From the NCBI GenBank assembly GCA_028015205.1, contig CM051512.1:19065139-19129138 (forward strand): 64,000 bases of DNA. The letters are read 5' to 3'. Positions 36,095 to 47,916 of the stretch are shown piece by piece. The stretch is from Mytilisepta virgata. Its lineage: Eukaryota; Mollusca; Bivalvia; Mytilida; Mytilidae. Numbering within the stretch: the stretch's first letter is position 1; each line of letters begins with the position of its first letter. The notes under the pieces are model-generated. The model was not told where the DNA came from, searched no databases, and saw only the letters and a program-made list of their open reading frames with translations. The translations under genes and the position numbers were made by a program.

Positions 36095-36339
36095 TTATGT
36101 ACGTTCAGGCGGCAGACTGGCAGGAAGCTTAACAGATGGATGAATGAAAATCTGGTTTGCTATCAATCAGACTGTTTTCTGCTCTTTGGTTTGGATTGTT
36201 GTTTCTGACACATACCCGGTTTCTATTCTCTATTCTTGTTCTTTATTGATCTGGTATTTTTGTATTATCTATTTGAGGTTTATGCCACATTTACTGTAAT
36301 CCTCTAAAACTTGGCTGCCAGAGTTATACATAGTTATGA

Positions 36340-36585
36340 TTGTTTGTTTAGTTGGGGTTTTATGCCATTTTCAGCACATTTGGGTATTTCATGGCAGCAA
36401 GTTTTTATTGGTGGAGGAGACTGGAGGGAACCACTGGCCTTTGCTAGGACAATCCTTGTCAATTAAGATCTTAGTCAAAAACACCCCGCCACATGTGAGA
36501 TTCGAACTCACAACCTCAGTGTTAACAGGCTACTAATCATTGGGTTTCATGACGAATTACCTAGACCATTCGGCCACCGAGCCCC
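36340..36585 (-). mobile_element. tRNA-derived SINE (S1), full length
   Basis: Reads on the minus strand from GGGGCTCGGTGGCCGAATGG through the B-box GTTCGAATCTC to a tail mirrored as GTTTGTTTAGTTGGGG. The GGGTACTCC core is damaged (a deletion near 36420). Confidence 0.85.
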
Positions 36586-37914
36586 TAGTAACTTTGAGAT
36601 GACTAAATATAACCAGGATAACATCAATGCCAGTTAAGATCAGAGTTCAATGAAGCTAAAGGTCAATGACTCTTCAAACCCTCAACTTCAGTAATGATCC
36701 ATCTTTTATCATATTTAATACCATATTCAGATGTAGATTATACACACTTTTTTACCTCTAGAAATAAAGCTGAGAAAGGGGTGCATATTATGTAGTACTA
36801 CAGGCCCACAAGACTTTTTCTGGCGACTTTTCGATGTCAGTTCAAGGAAAAAACTTAAATACGATCGATCGCCGCCATTGTCAACATTATATACCCATAT
36901 TTGATAAAAAGACATTTAAACCAACAAATGAGATAAAAATTCCTACCTCTAATAACTCCGTTCTTTTGTAGATTCGTACAAATGTGATTTGATTTTTAAA
37001 TAAATTTGTTGATACCAATTTTCATGAACAAGATGTGCATTTTTTGTCCATTTACAACTCTTCAGTTGTGTTCAAGGCTGAAAATGTGGAAAACCAAAAC
37101 AATAATAAAAAAGTTTAAGAACAAATTCAGAAATGCCAAAATGACGAAAATGAGTAAAGTTAAAACCATCTAAGGACAGAAGTATGTATGAGAATGATTC
37201 TCATTTAAAATTTTTCTAACAGTAATTTAAAAGTATCAATTTTAGGCTGATATCGAAATACTAGCAACAGAGTTGGGTATAAATAATAAATAATTATTAA
37301 TCTTTTTAGTAAATTGCATAGTAACTTCAGTTCTAAAATACTATAGTACTAAAATGTGATAAATCTGGAAAAATTTAAATTTCTGTCATTTCTAATTTGT
37401 TTTTGTGCATTTTATAAGGTTTGTAATGAAATTTAACAATATGAAAAGTTCTCTTGAGACTTATGCTTAATTGAAAAGAAAAAAATCATATGGAGCTTTT
37501 AAAGGTCCTTGATTGATGTAGTAAATAGAGTAAAATAGATTTGTCTGTAGGGAAATGTGGAATATTTTATTTTCAAGGTTATAGTAGAAAAAAGTTCATT
37601 TTATTGATTTGGTCTAGTTAGGTGTAAACATTTTACTGAATAAAAATGGACAAAAAGCAAGAATTGACTGAAGATGTAAAAATTTCCATTACATATATGC
37701 TTGATAATCAATATAATTCTGTAAAATAATAAATCATGGAGGATATGGTGTTAAGTGGCTGCACCATGTCAGACTATTGTGATCTATGTTTGTATAATTT
37801 GGCTTGGTTTTGTTGGTCATAGTTCTGACAAAGGTTGTTCATTGGTTGAGGTTTCATTTAAGGACAACATAAAAAGTTCAATGCAGAATAAAAAACTGAA
37901 TTCACATACTTTTT

Positions 37915-38968
37915 AAGCTCAGATTGCCACAGGCCAGTGTGAGCTATTGAAATTACTAGTGTCTGCCCTTCTGTCCATCTATTGTCTGTCCATTAAATCT
38001 TCATATTTTGATCTTCTTTAGAACCATTTAACGGAATTTAGCCAAACTTGGCAAAGATGTTTGTTATAAAATGCTTTCCAAGTGCTTAAGAACATATTCT
38101 AATTTCTGATTATCTGAACTTTGAACAACTTCTGAAAAAGAATGAATTACCCGATTGTACCCAATCTTATCAAATATGTTTCTATAAATATCGATCCTTA
38201 ACAAATATTGTTATATTGGTGTCAATTGGACATCCAAGTTGGCTTCCAGCAACCGAAAAGGTTAGCAACAATGGTCCTTAGATGGTCCTTTTTCAGAATT
38301 ATGTCGGATGACCTCAGGACTGTCAACCAAGATGGCCTCCACAGTCAAAATTAGTTTAGCATAGGACACTATTGGAAATTTCATTTAAAATGTTGTTATA
38401 TGAAACCAGTTGTTCAGTTGGAATCAGACTTGGTGGCAATGATGACATTAGATGGTCCTCTTTCAGCATGTTCAGAATAACGGCTGATGACCTGGACTGT
38501 TAACCAAGATGGCCTCCACAGCTGAACTTAGTTTAACATATATGTATAAGCACCCTATGGGAAAATTCACTGAAAAATCTGATCTGAAACCACTTCACCA
38601 ATTTGAGCTATGGTTGGCAGCTGTGGGCCTTCAATGTTCCTTTTTAAGAGCTTGACTGTTCATATGGTCCTCTTTCAGAATATTGTCTTTTAAAATGAAA
38701 TTCTAACTTTGAAACTACCAAGCGAAATGGAGCCAGTTTGGCAGCAATGATATTTATCCTATGAATAAGAATGTCAGCTAAGATGACCACCAATGTTTAA
38801 CATGGATCAGATAAGAAAATTAACTTCATAAAGTCTTCTTGGAAACTTGATCCAGTTTAAACAAATATTGGCAGCAGTGGTATTTACATGGAAATGATCT
38901 AGTATCAAGAAATTGTACAATGATCCCAATCACCAACCAAGTAGCCTTTCAGATACCTCTTTTAATTT
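37915..38968 (+). mobile_element. HINE-like element, AGCTCACC superfamily, decayed
   Basis: The 5' end AAGCTCAGATTGCCACAGGC then CAGTGTGAGCT is a decayed palindrome, followed by CTGTCC microsatellite remains. Units with TGGTCCTTAGATGGTCC and CAAGATGGCCTCCACAG match 19130-19738. The 3' end is only weakly recognisable (AGCCTTTCAGATACCTCTTTT). Confidence 0.55.
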
Positions 38969-41900
38969 ATAAGCATTGATTGACAAATTGAATCCATGTA
39001 ATCGGCCCCTTCTTAACTTAATTTGGAAAATATCGATTGACAGAAAAATTTTAATGCTTTAAAGTAACTACTTATCACAGACAATTTCTTTTTTCTGCTC
39101 CACAATATTTGTTGTGTTGTATTTGGTCCTCTAAATAGTTCATATAGGAGAATCACTAGTGAAAATTAAGTAGTAAATTTTGTAAACCAATGTTGAGTAA
39201 TAACATAGTAGACTAGTTAATTATATATATATGCCTGGTGAAAATTTATTAATATATGAATTATTACAGGTAGGGTTTTAACGTGGGGGGAACTGAAATC
39301 ACCCAATTTATCAATATAGCCTACCCGTCTTAACTTTGTAACGTTTTAGGAAACATTTGAATAAGTTTGTGAGACTGTCATATGAATAAGATATCCAGGG
39401 TCTGAGATCATTTCTTTACCTTTGATAAACTGCCTTAAATAGCTCAGGAATGATCATACTAGTGCTGATTTTTACGACTACAATGTATATTTTTCATTGC
39501 TTTGGTTTTAGGCTATATTGGCGTATAATAATTCTTTGTCTGATAATAATCATTCTCGTTTGTCTCTTTTGACCTTTAGCTTTATAACAGTATTTTTTTT
39601 TCGAAAATGTGACAGAAATTAATTTTTAATCTGGGATAAAATTGTGTTTTGTTTTATCCTGGGTTGATATAAAGGTCAAAGTTATTACTTACTATTGTTG
39701 TCACGGAAACTCGAGAGTGTTAAGAAACCATAATACAATTGAATTTGTACATCCCATGGGTAGATTTCAATTAACCTGATTGGAAAAAGCAGCATTGTTC
39801 AGTAGTCAATCTGCATGTCCTATAGACATTTATTTAGGCTCCGAGAGATCTGTAATTAACAGTGAAATATGACAGGTGAAATTTTCTCAGCAGGAATAGT
39901 TTAATATCATGTATCAAAGACTTTAGAAAGGAGATACTGTTGATCTCTGATTCTACAAGGTCAGCAGTATTAGACTTAGTAAAGGTTATTAGATACCAAT
40001 GTGGGGAGACCAGTGTGAAATCTTTGTCTAGGTTTCCCCAAGGGAGATAATTGAAAAATATCTGTATCATCATTTGGGCTTAAGAGAGAGAAAATTTTAT
40101 TATCACATTTAGATACATATTTTATAGTAGACATGCTTATTTTTGTCAGTATCTTTGATAACCAGTGGTGGTTCTTCGTGACAAAAAATGGTTACTTACC
40201 TTTTAACATAATTAATTATGTTAAGATTTGAAATGTATTCACAGAAGGCCAAGGGTTCTGTTCGGGTGTCTTTTTGCTTCATCAAGCAGCAAACTGACAA
40301 AATGTACTTAGTTAAGCCTTTTGTGAGGCTGAATGTTTTATACATTCATCTATGAATTTATATCTTACATGTATATTGAAATAGAATTTAAAAAATCACA
40401 CCAATTCAGACTTGAAGAGGGGCCTCAGTGGCCGAGTGGTCTAGGTAGTTCGTCATGACTACTAATGACCACTAGCATGTCAACGCTGAGGTTGTGAGTT
40501 GGAATCTCACCTGTGGCGGGGTGTGTTCGACTCCGATCTTAAATGACAAGGATTGCCAATTTTCCTACCGAAGGTCGGTGGTTCTCTCCGGGTACTCCGG
40601 CTTCCTCCACCAACAAAAACTGGCCGCCGCGAAATAGCCGAATGTGCTGAAAACGGCGTAAAACCATAACTAAACAAACAAACTATCAAACTTGAAGAAC
40701 GTCTTTACCATATGCAAAATTTACTTACTTCATGTACTTAAAAAACAGAATAAACTCACATTCTTTGCAAAAGCATCTCCTAGGATAACAATATCTATGG
40801 AGTGGCCAACCTGCAAAACAAAATGTTGCCAGTCAAATTTTTGCCGCTAACATTGATTTAAATCATCTGTTTTGATTACTCCACTTAATATTTTTTTTAA
40901 AAACCAAAAACACCTGGTTACATAAGTGGCATAATAAGTATGAAAGTAATTCTGTGTTTTTGTAGAAGACATTATAATCTCTTGACCACAAAACAGTTTT
41001 TGCCTTTATCACTATATTGTAAAGTGAAAATGCAAACATGCACCGCTAGTGCATGAAAATTGTTTTCAAAGACTTGAACAGCAAGTATGTATCAGGAAAT
41101 TTTTTTCGCAGTAACTTTTTATGCCTTTTGGTATTTGATTGCATGTTTGTTTGTGTTTCATCAGTTTGATATTTGAAATTTATATCTTTTTTCTGCCATC
41201 AGGGACTAAATTAAAGTCATTTATTGATATGTAAACTCACTTAGTCTATTCACATGCCAAATAAATCGTGTGTTAATTAGGTTAATTTTGCAGTAGATTT
41301 ATCAATGAATTCCATCAAACTGTCTTCTATTACTTCAAGTTAAATAGAGCAGAATTGGCCTAGATAATTTTTCTCAGCTTATCTAGCTGATGCTGCGCGT
41401 AAGATTGTTAGCATGCTGGCAATAACTTCGTACTGAGCCTTCTAACCTCTTTCTATGAATGCTTCCGCATTTTTACTGTTTGCGTATTGATCATGTTGAT
41501 ACAATATTTGAAAGTAGTGCAGTCTCCATTATCAGGGCCCTGTTCAACCTGAACCAGTCTCAGTTGTAGGCTTGTGCATTACCTGGGGAAATTTTGATCT
41601 CTTTCTTTTTAAATAGATTTATCTTGTACAATGCGACTCGTTATAAGCCTTTAATTTCGATGTTAATACAATCCAGAAATATTGTTTGCAGTCGTGCATT
41701 TTAATCAGATCACGGACAATACATCGCGCATGCTCAGAAATATTAAGTATACAGTAATTCACGGAGAATGTCTAAATATTAATTATCATTATATGAAGGA
41801 AAAAAAAATATGCGAAACGTGCAGTACATTCTTATTTTAGAAAGGTACATTGTTTTATACGGAATGGAATAAAAGAAACAACAATTAAAGTTAAGGAGAG

Positions 41901-42364
41901 AGCAAAACGATTATTAATAAAACGCATGTATTATTTTTATTATTATTAATTTACCCAATTTATTTTTGTCGATTCCATACTGGATCCATCTAATTTTACT
42001 CTCATGAAGATCATTCGGCTAATTTCGACAATTAGTAGAGCATATAAATTATCTGAACAGTGACAATCTTGCAACATGGGAAATTCCTATGGAGCGACCA
42101 TTTGACTAGATGGGGTGGTCAGTTTGGATGACAATATATATATCCAAGAACAAGATTATCAATCGTTTTTGAAATTATTTATTTGTTATTAAACATTTTT
42201 GGAATGACGTTACATCAGAGACATATGTCTCTGGTTACATTTATCAAATTTCATTCTCACTTATCCTCGCCAAAAACAAAATAGGCTATATCGTCAATTT
42301 CCCCCGTCCAGTCCCAATACGGGAATATTTCAAAAATGAATTTGGAATCTTTAGAAATCTAAAA
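38969..42364. other. Unannotated intron apart from the SINE at 40419
   Basis: No exon, RNA gene or element ends seen. Slightly higher GC near 41380-41760, without a readable frame. Confidence 0.5.
40419..40689 (+). mobile_element. tRNA-derived SINE (S1), full length with duplication
   Basis: GGGGCCTCAGTGGCCGAGTGG head, B-box changed to GTTGGAATCTC, full body and (AAAC)n tail. ACTTGAAGA flanks both ends (40410-40418, 40690-40698); with one mismatch the duplication extends to 13 bp. Confidence 0.9.
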
Positions 42365-42570
42365 CTGTCTTATATACTGTTCCTCAAATATCCCCGTGTA
42401 TCTCTGAAACACTGACTTATATACTGTTCCTCAAATTTCCCCGTGTATCTCTGAAACACTGTCTTATATACTGTTCCTCAAATTTCACCGTGTATCTCTG
42501 ACCCATCTCTGAAACACTGTCTTACATACTGTTCCTCAAATTTCCCCGTTTAAATCTTTAACACTGTCTG
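42365..42570 (+). repeat. 47-bp tandem array, four copies
   Basis: CTGTCTTATATACTGTTCC at 42365, 42412, 42459 and 42517. The third unit has an 11-bp internal duplication around ATCTCTGACCC. The units have no unique spacers, so this is not a CRISPR-like array. Confidence 0.9.
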
Positions 42571-42918
42571 TCTGTCTTTTATTTCGTTATTTTCTTCAAA
42601 TTGGATTACAATTTATTACAAAATAAATGTCATAGTACTTTTTTTCTTAATGCATATAGTCAAATTGCATGTATTTGGTTCTTAAAAATGTTATCTTTTG
42701 AAAAAAATGTAATGATAACAAAATTTTATATACTTCCTATACTAATACATTTTGTACATAACGAAATAAATGTCATTGATTAACCTTTATTTCATTCTAA
42801 GATGAAATCAAATTTCGCTGTCTGTTTACAAAATGTGACGTTTCCTGTGCTGGGAATTTTCCTCAAATACAAATACAACAAAATTATGGAAAATCTATCT
42901 TTTATCCATTTCATTCGA

Positions 42919-43172
42919 GGGGCCTCAGTGGCCGAGTGGTCTATGTAGTTTGTCATGACTACGAATGATCACTAGCCTGTCAGCGGTGAGGTTGTGAGTT
43001 CGAATCTCACTGGTGGCGAGGTGTATTCGACTCCAATCTTAATTGACAAGGATTGTCAATTTTCCTACTAAAGGTTGGTGGTTCTCTCCAGGTACTCTGG
43101 CTTCCTCCACCAATAAAAACTGGCCGCCGCGAAATAGCCAAATGTGCTGAAAACGGCATAAAACCCCAACCA
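42919..43172 (+). mobile_element. tRNA-derived SINE (S1), full length without AAAC tail
   Basis: GGGGCCTCAGTGGCCGAGTGG head, GTTCGAATCTC B-box, GGTACTCTGGCTTCCTCC core, ending CCCCAACCAACT. No flanking duplication seen. Confidence 0.88.
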
Positions 43173-43599
43173 ACTGTGTTTTTCCACAGTCAAAATGAAC
43201 TTTCACCTGATAAAGGATGCCCACGTTCAACGAAGTAAATAACCATCCGATGTGGATAGTATAGTTGGTGGGCAATTCTAAAAAAAACTTGGGCATTGCG
43301 CGTCCGTTATACTTATTCTGACAGAAGAAGCTTGTCAAATGTAACTCTTCCGCAATGTATAATTTTATTATAAAACTTGAGAAATTTTGATTAAAAAAGA
43401 ATAATTTCAATATTATTTTAGCCAGTCATAATAAAAGTTTTACGACTCATTTGCTGAAAAACATTAGTTTAAGTTATCTCTGTTATCGGATTTATCCAGG
43501 GGAAATAATATGGTAACCTCCCTATAACCCTAAGGGCCAAAGGAATACAGGTACAATTATTTCCCTTTGGTAACTTGATGAAGGGAGATAACTCACTAA

Positions 43600-44045
43600 C
43601 ATTCCTCATTAGAACAGAAGCCCCATCATATCTAATCAACAAATTTCAATTAATTTCTAATGAAAATCCCTATTCTCTACGAAATGCTGTTAATGGTAAT
43701 TTAAAAGTCCCCAAACCTAAAACTGAGCTTTACAAAAAATCGTTTTCTTATTCAGGAGCAGTTTTATGGAATGACTTGCCAAATAATATAAGAAATTCAC
43801 CTTCTGTTAATTCTTTTAAAGATAATATAAAGAAATATATTCAACAAAACTCTGTAACTGATACCTCACAAAGTGATGAATTGTTTTTCTAGTTTGTATT
43901 TTGATTATATCTATATGTGTTTACTCCTGTACCTTTATTTCATACTATGTGTGAAAATGTATAAAATGTTTTATATGTGTTACTATTGAGGGCCTCAGGG
44001 AAGATTAGTTTTGTAACTAACTGTGTTACCCTCTTGAAATAAAGC

Positions 44046-44075
<30 letters not shown>
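43600..44075 (+). mobile_element. 3' end of a non-LTR retrotransposon (LINE)
   Basis: An open frame to 43892 carries the typical C-terminal tail of a CR1/L2/Jockey-like reverse transcriptase: APSYL, then YSLRNAVNGNLKVPKP, FSYSGAVLWNDLPNNIR and FKDNIKKYI. It is followed by a 3' UTR with GAGGGCCTCAGGGAAG and a polyadenylation-like AATAAAG, then (ATT)n to about 44075. All catalytic parts are missing, as in a 5'-truncated insertion. The frame is intact, so it may be fairly recent. Confidence 0.8.
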
Positions 44076-44078
<3 letters not shown>

Positions 44079-45322
44079 ATCAAAATGCAGTATTTAATGT
44101 ATAGTATAATCAAAGCCTATTTTATTTCATAAGAGTTTAGTTGAATATAGCTGAAAGTATTGTGGACATGTTGGAAATTGAGTTTACACGAATACAAGAT
44201 ACAACCTTTTAACCTTATTCCTTGAAAAAAATAGGTCGAAATTAAGAATACACTCAATCGAAATGGATTTTACGTAGTACTGAAATGATTTGTTACTATG
44301 AGGCATTGATAAACCCCCGACGGACTTCAGTATGGATAAATTGTTATTAGGATTAATAGCAGAATATTTATTACGATGACAAATTATTATGTCCTTATTT
44401 CTGTAACTAAAACTAACATGATTATCCGTCAAATCGTCTAATGACCTTCGACTGGTCATATATAACTTTATCCATGAAAAATAATTACTTGTCCGACCAT
44501 TTAGGGACTGGAAAGTTACGGGTCAAACTATGGAAGTTGGCGGACAATCTATTGTCTCTGGTCGCGGAATCAATATTTAATAATCTGATAAACCTAAAAA
44601 TGTAATTATTTATTGTCCTCGTTTGATATGAGAAACATGATAAATCATTTTTGACTATACGTTAATCATGTCTCATGGGAGGTTCCAAATGGAATGATTT
44701 GTTTGGTAATTTGAAAATTTGCTTGATGAATTTTCTGATAGATAGAAAATATGCTAGATGTATATAAAAAACTGTTCATATAAGATTCATTCTACTGTAT
44801 TTAGGATTTTAAATTTCTGTAAATATAATATAACAGAATTTGTTTTAGATAACAGGAATTTCAAGATATCAGTAGTATATATAGTGCGAAATTTAACTAA
44901 TTGGATCAATTAATTTGAGACGGGTATCAGCATTCATTTGTTAGTATCTCAGTACTAGCATTTAATTGTTATAAAAATGTAAAATATTGTGAAAATTAAT
45001 GCATTTAGCATCTCTCAAAAATTTGGGTATTAATTATATTTTTGTACAGAAAAGTAAATAAGGTTAAAGGTTATTGGATAAAAATCCCTTAATCATGTCT
45101 GTTTTGACCATTTGTAACATTTTTGTAAATGCTTTTCAAATCAGAAATGGAAGATTTAGTAAGTGGCAAGTACAAGAAAAATAATAGCTGGAAAAATCTG
45201 CATGTGTGACAAATTTAATAGATGTGGTGACTACCATGAGTGGCATTATTTAATACATACTTTTTCTATAATGCATGCTACTATAGGTATTCGACATATT
45301 GTACTGGTTAAATTAAATAATT
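44076..45322. other. No recognised feature
   Basis: AT-rich. A 91-codon open frame on the minus strand (44184-44459) has no recognisable domain and I do not call it a gene. The stretches 45617-46235, 46512-46965 and 47116-47581 are also blank. Confidence 0.45.
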
Positions 45323-45375
45323 ATACCCCCCGCAAACAAAGTTTGGGGGATATATAGGAATCACCTTGTCCGTCC

Positions 45376-45418
<43 letters not shown>

Positions 45419-45616
45419 CGTCTGTCCATATATCTTGTAAGTGCAACTCCTCCTACACCGCTCAATGGATTTCAACGAAACTTTACAGAAAGGAAGTACA
45501 TCATCCAAAGATGTGCATGAAGAAAAATCTTTGCTTTCCGATATCACACAAGGGAGATAATTGGACTTCAAAGCGGGGGGTATCCTTTGTGAGCTTTGCT
45601 CACAGTCCATCTAATT
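45323..45616 (+). mobile_element. HINE-like element, ATACCCCCCGC family, copy 2 (short)
   Basis: Same 5' palindrome and 3' end (GCGGGGGGTAT, TGTGAGC-TT-TGCTCACA, CATCTAATT) as 26317-26960, with only one internal unit and a long (GTCT)n run. It is the smallest complete copy here, about 294 bp. Confidence 0.88.
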
Positions 45617-46235
45617 AAGATTCAGTTTTCATTGTCCACAAATATAATCCCCTCTGTAAATTTACTGTATTTCTGTATTTATATCTGCCCTTTGTCAAGG
45701 CATTGTCAAATGGTTTTTGGTCTAAATTTATAGTAGAATGTTCAAAGTTGATGTTTTTAAAAGTTTAAATGAGAGCTGTCATAAGTAAAAGTTGTCTTCT
45801 GCTGTCTGCAAGAATTCTGCTAACCTAGATACTATCTTGAGTTTTGATATTATGACAGGAATTAAGTTTACTTTGCTTTACATGAGAAAGATTTTCAAGG
45901 TTTGAGTCGGTACAATTTTTTAAAATTCAAATTAATTGTGGTCTCTGACTAATAGTAAGAGTGTTGTAACATAAGCCTTTTATGGTTATTGTTAGAGCTT
46001 TCCTATAAAATCAATCAGGAGACTCTTCCATCTATTTACTTCTACAACAATTGACAAGAAGTCCGTTTTTCTGCCAATATATACTCAGGGCTTTGTCCAA
46101 AGGCAAAGCAGTGACAGAAAAACCTGTTTGCACATAAAAAATGTCTAGCTGCTTGAGAGATTTATAAAACTGCATAAATTCAAAAGCAAAAAAAAAAAAA
46201 AAAAGTTATGTTGTGTTACATTGATATTGCATTTT

Positions 46236-46511
46236 TTAAATCTGATCAAAAACCATTTTTCCAAATGTGTCACATTCTTCTCTGATTTTAGGTGATAAAA
46301 CATTATCTGTTGAACAAATAATATAATATGATAGTGCAATTTCAGAATCATTTATGACATCTAATGGTCCATAATTTTTAGATTTATTTTTCCAATCTAT
46401 AGACGTATAGAAAGAATATGTAGGTTCTGATAACGTTTGACTTCCTTTGCTGTGTTGTTTTATACAAGATGCTATATCGGCTATAATTTTAGAGATAAAA
46501 TTCGATGACAT
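46236..46511 (-). pseudogene. Unrecognised open frame, weak MADF/BESS-tail resemblance
   Basis: The frame reads MSSNFISKIIADIASCIKQH and further IREECDTFGKMVFDQI before a stop. A D/E-x-[FC]-D-x-F-G-K-x-V pattern near the C-terminus occurs in many MADF/Myb-SANT-like and transposon-derived DNA-binding proteins. A second frame continues past the stop with an A/T run, so a frameshift is possible. I cannot identify it. Chance is a real alternative. Confidence 0.2.
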
Positions 46512-46965
46512 TTAATAATTACGTAATTTACTAATGAAATATGAAAGTACTTAAATTGATTGAATTATAAAAGCATAGAACTCGGCATATCGTAACTGCA
46601 ACGTGATGCATTGATTCCCTGCGGATCTTATTCATGTGAACTTTCCTAGATTCTAGACTTTGTTGATGTGAATAGATAATTAAAGAAAAAACATTTTTGC
46701 CAATTAATTACGACAATAAAATTATTTAATTCAGTAGTTCTGTGTTTTGCACGATTTTATTAGATTTCGGAGATCAATAGGAAGACAAAGGTTTTAACTT
46801 ATCCTTTAAACTGAGATTTAAAAAGATTACATGTTTGGTTTTGGTCTGGTACATATGACATGACAGATTAAAACAGAATAGTTGGATCAAAGATGAGGAT
46901 GATGCAGAACAATTTGCATTGCTGCATTGGGTCATTAACAGTTTCTTCCATTGCAGATATTTTTT

Positions 46966-47115
46966 GAGTGATTGATTGATTGTTATTTGCTTAAGGTCAA
47001 GTGGAAAATATTTCGTGTCTGTTCGGGACAGGAACCAGTTCAACAATTTATCAAACAAAATTTAAATACTGGTGGGATGGGACACAAAGGTGAACCGATT
47101 TTGACTGCCATTGTA
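46966..47115 (-). mobile_element. ATCA-tailed SINE (S2), 3' part
   Basis: The reverse complement matches the 3' third of 9454-9766: TTTGTGTCCCATCCCACC-like sequence, an AACTGGTTC motif, ATATTT, and a tail mirrored as GATTGATTGATTG. Confidence 0.8.
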
Positions 47116-47581
47116 ACAACTTGTCATAGATCAGTGATATTTTCTATAAAGTTTTTCATTACAGTTTTTGTGTTTCAGTTATTTCTTTGCTGTGTGACAG
47201 TGTGTTTTGATTTGTTTCTGATCATGTCTGTGAATTGTTTCTTTACTGTATTCTAAACACGAGATATTATTTAAATTTTGAATTATTTTACGTTACTTAT
47301 CTTATAGCCCATGAACAAAATTATCAAAAATTTGATAGATGTTCGGAAAATCTGAATTTTATCCAGTTTAAAGCACAGAAAAATTCATAACTATTAAGTC
47401 TCTTATGATCCTATGAAAGTATTATAATAACAAGTATACAGTTTACAGTTTACACATTCATTTTTATGAGAAAATGGGAATTCTTGTTTATTTTCATTGA
47501 CAAAAAAGAGAGAAAGAAAAGATTTTTGTCACATAAATGATGACTTCTTTGGTCACAAAACTAAGGTAATAGTTAGAATAT

Positions 47582-47916
47582 CAGTGTTCCAGCTAGCTTA
47601 AAATAGAGGGGTGCAGCACCCTACCCCTTTTCCAGTGCACCCCTCTGCCCTCTTCAATAAGTGTAATATAAAATACTCTAAATCACTTTTTTATAATTTT
47701 TGTAATACAAATAAACAATACTGAATTAATTGAAAATGGATAAAAGAATGCAGATAAACTAATAGAACTTTTACAAGGGCATAAGATAAGTGAATAATTG
47801 ATATTTCTTAAAATTTGAATTGATCTTGTTTGCCCTTTTCAGATGTGAAAAAGTGTTAAAGTGCCCCTTGTCCTCAATAAATGCCCCTCTGCCTTTTAAA
47901 TCCTAGCTGGAAGACT
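47582..47916. mobile_element. hAT-like MITE (R3), copy 2
   Basis: Left end CAGTGTTCCAGCTAGCTT and right end TCCTAGCTGGAAGACTG are inverted repeats of the hAT CAGTG-type. A second inner pair is AGAGGGGTGCA and GCCCCTCTGCC. No clear 8-bp duplication. Confidence 0.75.

Noticed and set aside
42365..42570. CRISPR-like direct repeats
   Set aside because: Units are contiguous 47-bp tandem copies without unique spacers, in a eukaryotic intron.
45308..45618. Open frames with runs of QTDR or SVCL
   Set aside because: These are the (GTCT)n microsatellite of a HINE read in both directions.
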